Source of the DNA: Sporobacter termitidis DSM 10068
Lineage (GTDB): Bacteria > Bacillota > Clostridia > Oscillospirales > Oscillospiraceae
Direction of reading: 5' to 3'
DNA: 64,000 bases
Assembly: GCF_900130065.1 (NCBI RefSeq)
Contig: NZ_FQXV01000004.1
Coordinates: forward strand, 124,001 to 188,000
Made by a program: the position numbers and the translations under genes
In this document: in pieces, positions 42,719 through 50,474 of the stretch
Numbering within the stretch: position 1 is the first letter of the stretch
How the letters are laid out: the number at the start of each line of letters is the position of its first letter
Notes under the pieces: generated by a model
What the model was told of the DNA's origin: nothing
Database searches by the model: none
What the model saw: only the letters and a program-made list of their open reading frames with translations

Positions 42719-43738
42719 ATGGAGTCATTTTTCGACCATGGCGCGAGCGCGCCGGCGATTACCTGTATCGGCGGCGGCACGGGCCTGTCCACGATGCTGC
42801 GGGGCCTCAAGCGCTATACGGCGAACATTACGGCGATCGTCACCGTCACCGACGACGGCGGCGGCTCCGGCGTCCTCCGGGAGGAGCTGGGGATGCCGCC
42901 GCCGGGCGATATCAGAAGCTGCATCCTGGCGCTGTCCAACATCGAGCCGACGATGGAGCAGCTCATGTCCTACCGCTTTTCGAGCGGCAGCCTGGAAGGC
43001 CAGAGCTTCGGAAATCTCCTGCTGGCCGCCATGAACGGCATTTCCTCGTCGTTTGACAAAGCGGTGGCGCGGATGGGAGAGGTGCTGGCCATCACGGGCC
43101 GCGTCCTGCCGGTCACGAACGAGGATATCCGGCTGATGGCCGAATTCGAGGACGGCAGCGTCGTCTACGGCGAATCGAAAATCTGCCAGGCGAAGCAAGA
43201 GCGCAACTGCCGCATCAAGCGGGTCCAGATCGTGCCGTCGCCCGTCCTGGCCCTGCCCGAGAGCTTAAAGGCTATCCAGGAGGCCGATCTCATCGTCCTG
43301 GGGCCGGGCAGCCTGTATACGAGCATTATCCCGAACCTTCTTGTGGGCGGCGTCGTCAAGGCCATCGAGAATTCCGGCGCGGCGAAGCTCTATATCGGCA
43401 ATATCATGACGCAGCCCGGCGAAACGGAGGGGTATACGGCCTCCGACCATATCCGGGAGCTTTTCCGGCACTCCTCCAGCAAGCTGTTCGACATGTGCCT
43501 CGTCAACAGCCTGACGCCGCCGCCGGAGCTCCTCCGGCGCTACGCGGACGACGGCGCGGCGCCGATTGCCGTGGACCCGGAGAAAATCGAAAAGCTCGGC
43601 GTCGAGCTTTTTACGGCGCCGCTGGCGGAGCGCTATAAGGACCTTGTCCGCCACAATCCCGAGCTGCTGGCCCGGGAGATCATGGGCATTTTCAGAAGGC
43701 GGGCACCGACGCGGATTTTTGAGCGCCGGAAGATCTGA
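42719..43738 (+). CDS. yvcK: YvcK family UDP-sugar-binding regulator
   Basis: CofD-like protein; in Bacillus YvcK binds UDP-GlcNAc and is needed on gluconeogenic carbon and for cell shape. ATG 42719 is preferred, with CGGGGA upstream; an ATG at 42701 lacks a site. The 339-residue protein has CIGGGTGLSTMLRGLK near residue 20, TVTDDGGGSG, GDIRSCILALSN and VLGPGSLYTSIIPNLLV. A TTGACA (42654) and TATAAT (42679) with a long 19-bp spacer may give an internal promoter. Confidence 0.94.
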   Translation: MESFFDHGASAPAITCIGGGTGLSTMLRGLKRYTANITAIVTVTDDGGGSGVLREELGMPPPGDIRSCILALSNIEPTMEQLMSYRFSSGSLEGQSFGNLLLAAMNGISSSFDKAVARMGEVLAITGRVLPVTNEDIRLMAEFEDGSVVYGESKICQAKQERNCRIKRVQIVPSPVLALPESLKAIQEADLIVLGPGSLYTSIIPNLLVGGVVKAIENSGAAKLYIGNIMTQPGETEGYTASDHIRELFRHSSSKLFDMCLVNSLTPPPELLRRYADDGAAPIAVDPEKIEKLGVELFTAPLAERYKDLVRHNPELLAREIMGIFRRRAPTRIFERRKI

Positions 43739-43765
43739 TACCGTACATACAAAGGGGGTTCGTCC

Positions 43766-44686
43766 ATGTCGTTTTCGTACGACGCAAAGGCGGAGCTGTG
43801 TAAAGATCCGATCGGCCGGAAATGCTGCGCCATTGCCGAAAGCTACGGCCTTCTTTTATACTGCAATACGTTTTCCGACCGGGAAATCAGGATCATCACG
43901 GAGAGCCGGGAACTTGCCCAGCGCCTCCCAAAGCTGTTCAAGCGCGCGTTCAACCTGACGTTTGACCTCATACCGCAGGGGGGTGAGAAGGGCGGGAAGC
44001 AGACGTTTCTGATCATCAGCCCCGATAAGCTCCGCACGATATTCGAGGCCTTTGGGCTGGCCGACAGCAAAATGCTGGCCCATCATCTGAACCTGAGCGT
44101 TCTGGAGGACGATTGCTGCCGCCCGAGCTTTCTCAGGGGCGCGTTCCTCGCCGGCGGCTCTGTGACGGACCCGGCCAAGCGGTACCACTTGGAGCTGGTG
44201 ACCGACCATTATAATGTCAGCCGGGAGACCTATTCGCTCCTGCTGGAAATGGGCTTTGAGCCGAAGGAGGCCACCCGCAAGGGCAACTTTATCATCTATT
44301 TCAAGCAGTCGACCTCCATCGAGGATTTCCTGACGACCCTTGGCGCGCCGATTTCGGCCATGGAGCTTATGTCCCGGAAAATCGAAAAGGACATGCGCAA
44401 CGCCGTCAACAGAAAGGTCAACTGCGACACGGCCAACGTCTCCAAAACAGTGGACGCCGCGTTCCTCCAGATCGAGGCCATCGAGAAGCTGCGCACCGAA
44501 ACCGGCCTGGACAGCCTGCCGGACAAGCTCCGCGGAACGGCGGTCCTGCGCCTTGAAAACCCCGAAATGAGCCTCAACGAGCTGGCGGAGCTCTCCGCGC
44601 TCACAAAATCCTGCCTCAACCACCGCCTCCGCAAGCTCGTGGAGCTGGGGGGAAAAGCGGATAATTTATTGCGGGGCAAACATTGA
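43766..44686 (+). CDS. whiA: DNA-binding protein WhiA
   Basis: LAGLIDADG-like fold joined to a helix-turn-helix, involved in division and growth control in Gram-positives. The 306-residue protein begins MSFSYDAKAELCKDP and has FLRGAFLAGGSVTDPAKRYHLEL in pieces, the central KQSTSIEDFLTTLGA, and the C-terminal HTH LNELAELSALTKSCLNHRLRKL. AAAGGGGG precedes the ATG. Last gene of the hprK group; aroQ converges on it. Confidence 0.96.
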   Translation: MSFSYDAKAELCKDPIGRKCCAIAESYGLLLYCNTFSDREIRIITESRELAQRLPKLFKRAFNLTFDLIPQGGEKGGKQTFLIISPDKLRTIFEAFGLADSKMLAHHLNLSVLEDDCCRPSFLRGAFLAGGSVTDPAKRYHLELVTDHYNVSRETYSLLLEMGFEPKEATRKGNFIIYFKQSTSIEDFLTTLGAPISAMELMSRKIEKDMRNAVNRKVNCDTANVSKTVDAAFLQIEAIEKLRTETGLDSLPDKLRGTAVLRLENPEMSLNELAELSALTKSCLNHRLRKLVELGGKADNLLRGKH

Positions 44687-44693
44687 TATGAAA

Positions 44694-44715
44694 CGGGCGA
44701 ACACAGTTCACCCGT
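44694..44715. repeat. GGGCGAACACAGTTCACCC palindrome
   Basis: Short inverted repeat in the 53-bp gap between convergent whiA and aroQ. It may double as a terminator; T-rich CGTTCTTCTTCTG follows on the plus strand. Confidence 0.5.
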
Positions 44716-44739
44716 CGTTCTTCTTCTGTATTTATCGGA

Positions 44740-45183
44740 TTACAGGGCGGCCTCTGTTATATAATCCTTCAAAAACAGCATTGCTTCCTTGTAGCCGTCG
44801 AAGCCTTTCCCGGCGATGGTTTTGACGCAGGCCTCGCGGACGAAGGATTTGTGGCGGAACTCCTCGCGGGTGTTCGGGTCGGAGAGATGGACCTCGACGG
44901 CGGGGATGGAGACGGCCTTGAGCGCGTCGAGGATGGCGATGCTCGTGTGGGTGTAGGCCGCCGGGTTTAATACGATGCCGTCGATTTTGCCATACGCCCA
45001 CTGGATGATATCGACGATGGCACCCTCGCTGTTGGACTGGAAGAGCTCCAGCTCCACGCCGGACTCTTTGGCGGCGGCTCTCAAAAAGTCGAGGAGGTCG
45101 TTATAGGTCCTTTTCCCGTAGATGCCGGGCTCCCGGAGCCCCAGCATATTGATGTTCGGCCCATTGATGACAAGCAGAATCAT
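44740..45183 (-). CDS. aroQ: Type II 3-dehydroquinate dehydratase
   Basis: Third step of the shikimate pathway. The 147-residue dodecameric type has NGPNINMLGLREPGIYG at residue 7, the catalytic Tyr in GIYGKRTYNDL, FQSNSEGAIVD, NPAAYTHTSIAI, and VHLSDPNTREEFRHKSF. Last gene of the aromatic operon; its start overlaps the aroE-aroK stop by 4 nt. Confidence 0.97.
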   Translation of the reverse strand: MILLVINGPNINMLGLREPGIYGKRTYNDLLDFLRAAAKESGVELELFQSNSEGAIVDIIQWAYGKIDGIVLNPAAYTHTSIAILDALKAVSIPAVEVHLSDPNTREEFRHKSFVREACVKTIAGKGFDGYKEAMLFLKDYITEAAL

Positions 45184-46403
45184 AACCTTAAAAGCTCCCT
45201 GATCATATTAATCGTCCCGTCGACGCCGATGACCGGCACGCGGACGTCGCACCAGCTGCTGTAAAGGGGCAGGCGCTCCCTGGCAAGAGCCTCCACGCCG
45301 TTTTGCAAGGAGAGCGGACGCCCGTCCGCGGGGAGTGCGTCCAGGGGGCGGTCAAGAAAGACGGCCGTGCTGTTCTGCCGGATGAGCCGCCTGTTCTCCG
45401 GCTTTTTAACGATGCCGCCGCCCGTGGCGATAACGGCCCCGCTTTTTTTAGCGGCCTCCGCGAGGGCCGCCGTCTCCAACTGCCGAAACGCGTCCTCGCC
45501 GTCGTCTTTGAAAACGTCCGGGATACTTTTGCCGGCGGCCTTGACGATAAGCTCGTCCGTATCGAAAAACTCTCTGCCCAAAAGCTTTGCCAGCGCCGCG
45601 CCCGTGGTGGACTTGCCGCTGCCGGGCATGCCGATGAGGACGATGTTTTTCGTCCGGCGCGCGATCTTGTCCGTAATATCGTCGATAACCCCGTCGTCGA
45701 TCGGAAGGCCCGTAAAAATCTCGGCGGCGCGCTTGGCCTGGGCCACCAGCATCGGCAGACCGTTCACGCACGGAATACCCAGGTCCTCAGCCTCCAGCAG
45801 CAGTGCCGTTTTCGCGGGGTTGTAAATGATGTCGACCACCGCCGCGCAGGCCTTGAAAACGGAGAGCCCGACGGGCGCTGCGCCGTTGCCGGGGAACATG
45901 CCCACCGGCGTCGTGTTGACGATGAGCTGCGCGTCGTTATGGCGCCCGATATTTTCATAGTTGTCTTTGCCGCCGCGGGAGACGACGACGATTTCGCCGG
46001 CGCCCAGATCGGCGAGCACGGTGCGAATGGTGAGGGAAGCGCCGCCGCTGCCCAGTACCAGCGCTTTTTTCCCGGCGACGTCGGCGCCGAGGGCGCCGAG
46101 CAGATAGGAAAAGCCGTCGTAGTCCGTGTTGTCCCCGTAAAGCGTGCCGTCCGGCCGCCGGACGAGCGTGTTCACGCTGCCGATCTGTTCGGCGCTCCGC
46201 GACAGAGCGGCGCAGCAGGGGATGACGGCCTTTTTATAGGGGATCGTCACGTTCAGCCCGTCGAAATCGCCGCGCGCCAGAAAGCCGGCAACCTCGTCCG
46301 GCGTTTTTTCATAAAGCAGGTATTCGTAATCGCCCAGAAGCGAATGGATCTGCGGGGAAAAGCTGTGGGCGAGATGCTCCCCGAGAAGGCCGAATTTGTT
46401 CAT
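45180..46403 (-). CDS. aroEK: Fused shikimate dehydrogenase-shikimate kinase (AroE-AroK)
   Basis: 407-residue bifunctional protein for steps four and five of the pathway. Residues 1-250 are AroE: GEHLAHSFSPQIHSLL (Ser pair for shikimate), LNVTIPYKKAV with the catalytic Lys, NTDYDGF with the catalytic Asp, NADP loop VLGSGGASLT. Residues about 255-407 are shikimate kinase: Walker A IGMPGSGKSTT, FFDTDELI (Mg and shikimate Asp), TGGG, and the lid RPLSLQ. Both active sites look intact. Separate genes are the rule in most bacteria; such fusions occur in some Clostridia. Confidence 0.95.
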   Translation of the reverse strand: MNKFGLLGEHLAHSFSPQIHSLLGDYEYLLYEKTPDEVAGFLARGDFDGLNVTIPYKKAVIPCCAALSRSAEQIGSVNTLVRRPDGTLYGDNTDYDGFSYLLGALGADVAGKKALVLGSGGASLTIRTVLADLGAGEIVVVSRGGKDNYENIGRHNDAQLIVNTTPVGMFPGNGAAPVGLSVFKACAAVVDIIYNPAKTALLLEAEDLGIPCVNGLPMLVAQAKRAAEIFTGLPIDDGVIDDITDKIARRTKNIVLIGMPGSGKSTTGAALAKLLGREFFDTDELIVKAAGKSIPDVFKDDGEDAFRQLETAALAEAAKKSGAVIATGGGIVKKPENRRLIRQNSTAVFLDRPLDALPADGRPLSLQNGVEALARERLPLYSSWCDVRVPVIGVDGTINMIRELLRL

Positions 46404-46433
46404 AAATACAGGACACCTTTAAATTCAGCGGAT

Positions 46434-46715
46434 TCAGCAATAGACCGGCGCCCAGACCGGGCCGTCCCGGCGGCGCTGTATATAATCGTACGGAGTGACG
46501 GGAAACGCGGGATCGTAAACGTCATATGCCTCCTCAGCGTCGTCGTCGGGCGCAGGGGAGACGAAGGGCGTCCACACCGGGCCGCCGATGCGGCGCTGTA
46601 TATAGTAGTATTGCGCGACATAAGTTATGAGCGCGTCTATGTCTGGTCGCGTGGGATTCAGAAATCCGGGCCCTATAACGATATCATCATAGTGCCGCAC
46701 CGGCGCAAAAGTCAA
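46434..46715 (-). CDS. 93-residue protein with duplicated YIQRR-GPVW motif
   Basis: No known family. TTG at 46715 is the likely start because GGAGGTG lies 8 nt upstream; an ATG at 46778 in frame has no site. The product holds two copies of a motif, YYYIQRRIGGPVWTPF near residue 38 and YDYIQRRRDGPVWAPV at the C-terminus, separated by an acidic linker (PDDDAEEAYD). It is aromatic-rich and lies between pheA and aroE-aroK in the same direction, 30 nt before the latter. It may be a bystander of the aromatic operon or a small cell-surface or spore protein; neither is shown. Confidence 0.55.
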   Translation of the reverse strand: MTFAPVRHYDDIVIGPGFLNPTRPDIDALITYVAQYYYIQRRIGGPVWTPFVSPAPDDDAEEAYDVYDPAFPVTPYDYIQRRRDGPVWAPVYC

Positions 46716-46920
46716 CCCGCAGCCACCTCCGCATTGTCCCCGTCGCAAGGAAGCGTGCAGCGCCCTGCCGACGAGCATATTCTCAGGGGGGATTACGGCA
46801 GCCTCCCCCGGCGCCCCGGAGGAGCCGGGGAGGACGGCCTATAATAGATATTATCGGGGTTTTAGGTGCGGCCTTTAATGAAGATGAGAGGAAATATAAG
46901 GCTCCGGCGGATTTAAACGG
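46716..46920. other. Gap between pheA and the 93-residue gene
   Basis: Contains a strong GC hairpin CCTCCCCCGGCGCCCCGGAGG-like structure with GAGCCGGGGAGG (about 46801-46835) and an A/T-rich palindrome TATAATAGATATTATC (46842-46857) that could act as a promoter box on either strand. No gene seen. Confidence 0.45.
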
Positions 46921-48063
46921 CTAAACGATCTCTGAATAGCTGCCCAGATACCGAAACTCTTCGCAGACGGCGGCCAGCGCGCTCATGAGCTCGGCAAACT
47001 GCGGGGAGTAGACGGGCGTGTCCAGATCGAAATAGAACATGAACTCGAAATCGCGGTCGGGGATGGGCCGGCTTTCCAGCTTGATGAGATTGATGCCCAG
47101 CGCGTAGAAGCGGCTCAGGATTCTGTACAGCGAGCCGGGCTTGTGGGGGACCGCCATCATGATGCTCGTCTTGTCCGCGCCGGGATAGATCTCCAGCACT
47201 TTGGAAATGGTGATGAAGCGCGTGTAGTTATTGCCCTGGTCCTGGACGGATTCGGCCAGGCACTCCAGCCCGTACAGGTCGGCGCAATAGCGCGAGGAGA
47301 GGGCGGCGATGTCGCTCCGGCCGGATTCGGCCACCGTCTGCGCCGCCAGCGCCGTATTTTCAGCGGCCGTGATCCTGACGCCGCTCAGGGACTTGAGGAA
47401 AGCCCCGCACTGGTTGATCGCCTGCTCGTGGGAGATGATTTCTTTAATGTCCTTAACTGACGTGCCTTTTTTGGCCAGCAGGTTATGGTCCACCTTCAGC
47501 CGCGCGCTGCGGACGATGTAGAAGCGGTATTTCATCATCAGGTCGTAGATTTTGTTGATGGACCCGGCGGTGCTGTTCTCCAGCGGCAGCACACCGTATC
47601 GGCACAGGCCGGAATCGATGGCGGAGAACACGCTTTCAAAGGTGGTGCAGTACATGATGTTCGGCACGGGAAAGAGCTTTTCGCACGCCAGCTGCGAGTA
47701 GGCCCCCTCGACGCCCTGGCAGGCGACGACGGGCGTCTGCGGAAAGAGCTTCGGCGTGCCGTCGATGGCGCCGGTGATCTGCCGTACAAGCGGGGCGTCC
47801 GGGCAGAGAATCTTTTCCTGGTACGACCGGCTGAGGTCGAAGAGCAGGGAATAAAGGGCCATGGCGTGGGTGCGCAGCGGCTCCGGCGTCCCGAGGGCGA
47901 CCTCGCCCAGCTTCTGCCGCTCGCGGGCGGGATCGTATATGGGGAGAGCGTTGTCCTTTTTATATTCCGCCAGCTGCGCCGAGACGTCCATGCGCCGGCA
48001 GAAGGCGTCGAGCAGGGCGGCGTCCGCCTCGTCGATCCGATCGCGCAGTTCTTTGATATCCAT
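46921..48063 (-). CDS. pheA: Bifunctional chorismate mutase/prephenate dehydratase PheA
   Basis: Two steps from chorismate to phenylpyruvate. Residues 1-85 are an AroQ-type chorismate mutase (MDIKELRDRIDEADAALLDAF, with DPARERQK). Residues about 108-285 are the dehydratase: CQGVEGAYSQLACEKLF, PLENSTAGSINKIYDLM and YTRFITIS with the Thr-Arg-Phe motif. The C-terminal ACT domain has HKPGSLYRILSRFYALGINLIKLESRP in pieces (GALV/ESRP type), the Phe feedback site. It is the only chorismate mutase in the window, so TyrA must use its prephenate. Confidence 0.95.
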   Translation of the reverse strand: MDIKELRDRIDEADAALLDAFCRRMDVSAQLAEYKKDNALPIYDPARERQKLGEVALGTPEPLRTHAMALYSLLFDLSRSYQEKILCPDAPLVRQITGAIDGTPKLFPQTPVVACQGVEGAYSQLACEKLFPVPNIMYCTTFESVFSAIDSGLCRYGVLPLENSTAGSINKIYDLMMKYRFYIVRSARLKVDHNLLAKKGTSVKDIKEIISHEQAINQCGAFLKSLSGVRITAAENTALAAQTVAESGRSDIAALSSRYCADLYGLECLAESVQDQGNNYTRFITISKVLEIYPGADKTSIMMAVPHKPGSLYRILSRFYALGINLIKLESRPIPDRDFEFMFYFDLDTPVYSPQFAELMSALAAVCEEFRYLGSYSEIV

Positions 48064-48074
48064 ACTTTAGCTCC

Positions 48075-49166
48075 TTACTGATATTTGTTGCCGTCCAGCA
48101 GCGCGTCGAGGACCGCCACGGCGGCGGCCGCCTCCACGACGGGGACGGCGCGGGGGACGATGCAGGGGTCGTGCCGGCCCTTGATCGTCATGCGGACGTT
48201 GGATTTTCCAGACAGGCTGACGCTGTACTGCTCCTTGGCGATCGACGGCGTCGGCTTGACGGCCGCACGGAAGACGATGGGCATGCCGGAGGTGATGCCG
48301 CCAAGGATGCCGCCGTGATTGTTGGTCCTGGTCCGGACGCGTCCCCCGTCCATATAAAAGCTGTCATTGTTGTCCGAGCCGCGGAGCGACGTACCGCCGA
48401 AGCCGCTGCCGAACTCGATGCCCTTCACTGCGGGGATGCCGAAGACGATCCCGGCGATGCGGTTTTCCATGCCGTCAAACATGGGGTCGCCCAGCCCGCC
48501 GGGGACGCCGGTCACTGCACATTCGATCACGCCGCCCAGAGAGTCGCCGTCCTTTCGCGCCTGCTCGATGGCGGTAAGCATCTGCGCCCCGCGCGCCTCG
48601 TCCAGCACGGGGAAGGCGGCGCCGCGGAGCAGGTGAAAGTCGGCCCTGCCGACAGAGGACGCGTCAAAACGCACGTCGCGGATATTGCCGATGGAGGCGA
48701 TGTGGGCGCCGATCTCGATGCCCTTTGATTTGAGAATCTGCAGACAGATGCCCCCGGCCACGCAGAGCGGTGCCGTGAGACGGCCGGAGAAATGGCCGCC
48801 GCCCGCAACGTCCTGCGCGCCCTTGTATTTGAGCTGCGCCGTAAAATCCGCGTGCCCGGGGCGAGGCACGTCTTTCAGGTTGCTGTAATCGGCCGAGCGC
48901 GTGTCCTTGCTGCGGATGAGCGCGACGAGCGGCGCGCCGCAGGTGACGCCGCCGTTAAGGCCTGACAGGAATTCCGGGGCGTCGGCTTCCTTTCGCGGCG
49001 TTGAGTAGCTGTTTTTGCCCGGCGCGCGGCGGTCCATAAATCGCCGCAGCTCGTCAAGGTCGGGCCTGAAGCCGGACGGCAGGCCGTCGACAACGACGCC
49101 GACCGCCTCGGAATGCGACTGCCCGAAAATGGAGATTCTGATATTTTTACCGTACGTGGAAGACAT
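48075..49166 (-). CDS. aroC: Chorismate synthase
   Basis: FMN enzyme that converts EPSP to chorismate. The 363-residue protein has the signature segments GQSHSEAVGVVVDGLP near residue 15, RPGHADFTAQLKY, GRLTAPLCVAGGI and NNHGGILGGITSGMPI. All are intact. It lies 39 nt after aroA and 11 nt before pheA. Confidence 0.97.
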   Translation of the reverse strand: MSSTYGKNIRISIFGQSHSEAVGVVVDGLPSGFRPDLDELRRFMDRRAPGKNSYSTPRKEADAPEFLSGLNGGVTCGAPLVALIRSKDTRSADYSNLKDVPRPGHADFTAQLKYKGAQDVAGGGHFSGRLTAPLCVAGGICLQILKSKGIEIGAHIASIGNIRDVRFDASSVGRADFHLLRGAAFPVLDEARGAQMLTAIEQARKDGDSLGGVIECAVTGVPGGLGDPMFDGMENRIAGIVFGIPAVKGIEFGSGFGGTSLRGSDNNDSFYMDGGRVRTRTNNHGGILGGITSGMPIVFRAAVKPTPSIAKEQYSVSLSGKSNVRMTIKGRHDPCIVPRAVPVVEAAAAVAVLDALLDGNKYQ

Positions 49167-49205
49167 GCGCAGCCCCCGTTTCTGAATGATCTATAATAAT
49201 TTTCG

Positions 49206-50474
49206 TCACGTTGTCTCCTTGTAATTACCGCCCAGAATTGTAAAATCGCTGAAAAATCCGGGATAGGATTTGTTAACCGCCTCGGCGCCCGCGATGGTGA
49301 CGGGCCCGGCGCAGACCGATGAAACGACGGCGGCCGCCATGGCGATGCGGTGGTCGCCGTGGGCGCTGACCGTACCGCCGCCGAGCCGCGGCTTCCCGCG
49401 CACCACAAGACCGTCTTCCGTCTCGGCGATGTCGGCGCCCAGCGCGGCCAGCGTCTCCGTGACGGTTTTCAGCCTGTCGCTTTCCTTGATCCTCAGCCGC
49501 CCGGCGTTGCGGAACACCGTGGTGCCCTCGGCGGCCGCCGCGACGGCGGCCAGGGCGGGAACCAGGTCCGGCGTATCTCCGGCGTCAATGTCTATGCCCT
49601 TCAGAGCCCCGCGCGAAACGGTGACGCTGCCGCCGCCGCGCCGCACGCGCGCGCCGAAGCGCTCAAGGATGTCCACAACGCCTTTGTCGCCCTGGAGGGA
49701 ATCCGTGCTGAGGCCCGTCACCGTGATCTCCCCGCTGCCGACGGCGCCGGCGCAGAGCCAGAAGGCGGCGTTGGACCAGTCGCCTTCGACCGTCACGGTA
49801 CGACCCGAAGCGTATTGCTGGTTTCCGGCGATCCCGTACATCTGCCGGCCCGGCTTGACGGTAACGCCGAACTCCTTCAGGGCGGCCAGCGTCATATCGA
49901 TGTACGGCTTGCTCTCAATATCGCCGAGGATTTTGATCCGGCTCTCGCCGTGCAGGAGCGGCAGCGCGAACATCAGGCCGCTGATGAACTGGGAGGAGAT
50001 GTTGCCGGGGATGGTATATTTTCCGCCGGTGAGCTGCCCGCTGGTGCGGAGGGGATTGTACCCCGGCGCAGAGATGGCGCAGCCGTGGGAAATCAGCTCC
50101 TCGTAAAGCGGCGACAACGGCCGTGAGGGCAGACGCCCGGCCATCGTCAGCGACGCGTCGGCCCCCAGCGCGCAGGCCACGGGGAGCATAAAGCGCAGCG
50201 TCGACCCGCTTTCGCCCACGGCGAGCGTCCGTTCTCCCGCGACGGGGCGGGGGATCGGCACGACGCGGAAAACCCCGCCGTCAAAGTCGATCCGAGCCCC
50301 CAGCGCCGTGAGGCATCCGGCGGTGGCGTCGATATCGGCGGAGGTCTCCGCGCAGACGACCGAGGACGGCGCCGACGCCAGCGCCGCGCAGATAAGCAGC
50401 CGGTGCGCCATGGACTTGGAGGCAATGGCGCCGACAGCGCCGCCTGTTATGGGTTTTGTGATTGTTACAGTCAT
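49206..50474 (-). CDS. aroA: 3-phosphoshikimate 1-carboxyvinyltransferase (EPSP synthase)
   Basis: Adds enolpyruvate from PEP to shikimate-3-phosphate. The 422-residue protein has the phosphate-binding SKSMAHR near residue 19, the PEP loop VGESGSTLRFMLP near 86, LPSRPLSPLYEEL, and the C-terminal IKESDRLKTVTETL and HGDHRIAMAAAV. Active-site residues appear intact. GGAGG lies before the ATG. A 1.47-kb noncoding block separates it from aroB upstream. Confidence 0.96.
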   Translation of the reverse strand: MTVTITKPITGGAVGAIASKSMAHRLLICAALASAPSSVVCAETSADIDATAGCLTALGARIDFDGGVFRVVPIPRPVAGERTLAVGESGSTLRFMLPVACALGADASLTMAGRLPSRPLSPLYEELISHGCAISAPGYNPLRTSGQLTGGKYTIPGNISSQFISGLMFALPLLHGESRIKILGDIESKPYIDMTLAALKEFGVTVKPGRQMYGIAGNQQYASGRTVTVEGDWSNAAFWLCAGAVGSGEITVTGLSTDSLQGDKGVVDILERFGARVRRGGGSVTVSRGALKGIDIDAGDTPDLVPALAAVAAAAEGTTVFRNAGRLRIKESDRLKTVTETLAALGADIAETEDGLVVRGKPRLGGGTVSAHGDHRIAMAAAVVSSVCAGPVTIAGAEAVNKSYPGFFSDFTILGGNYKETT

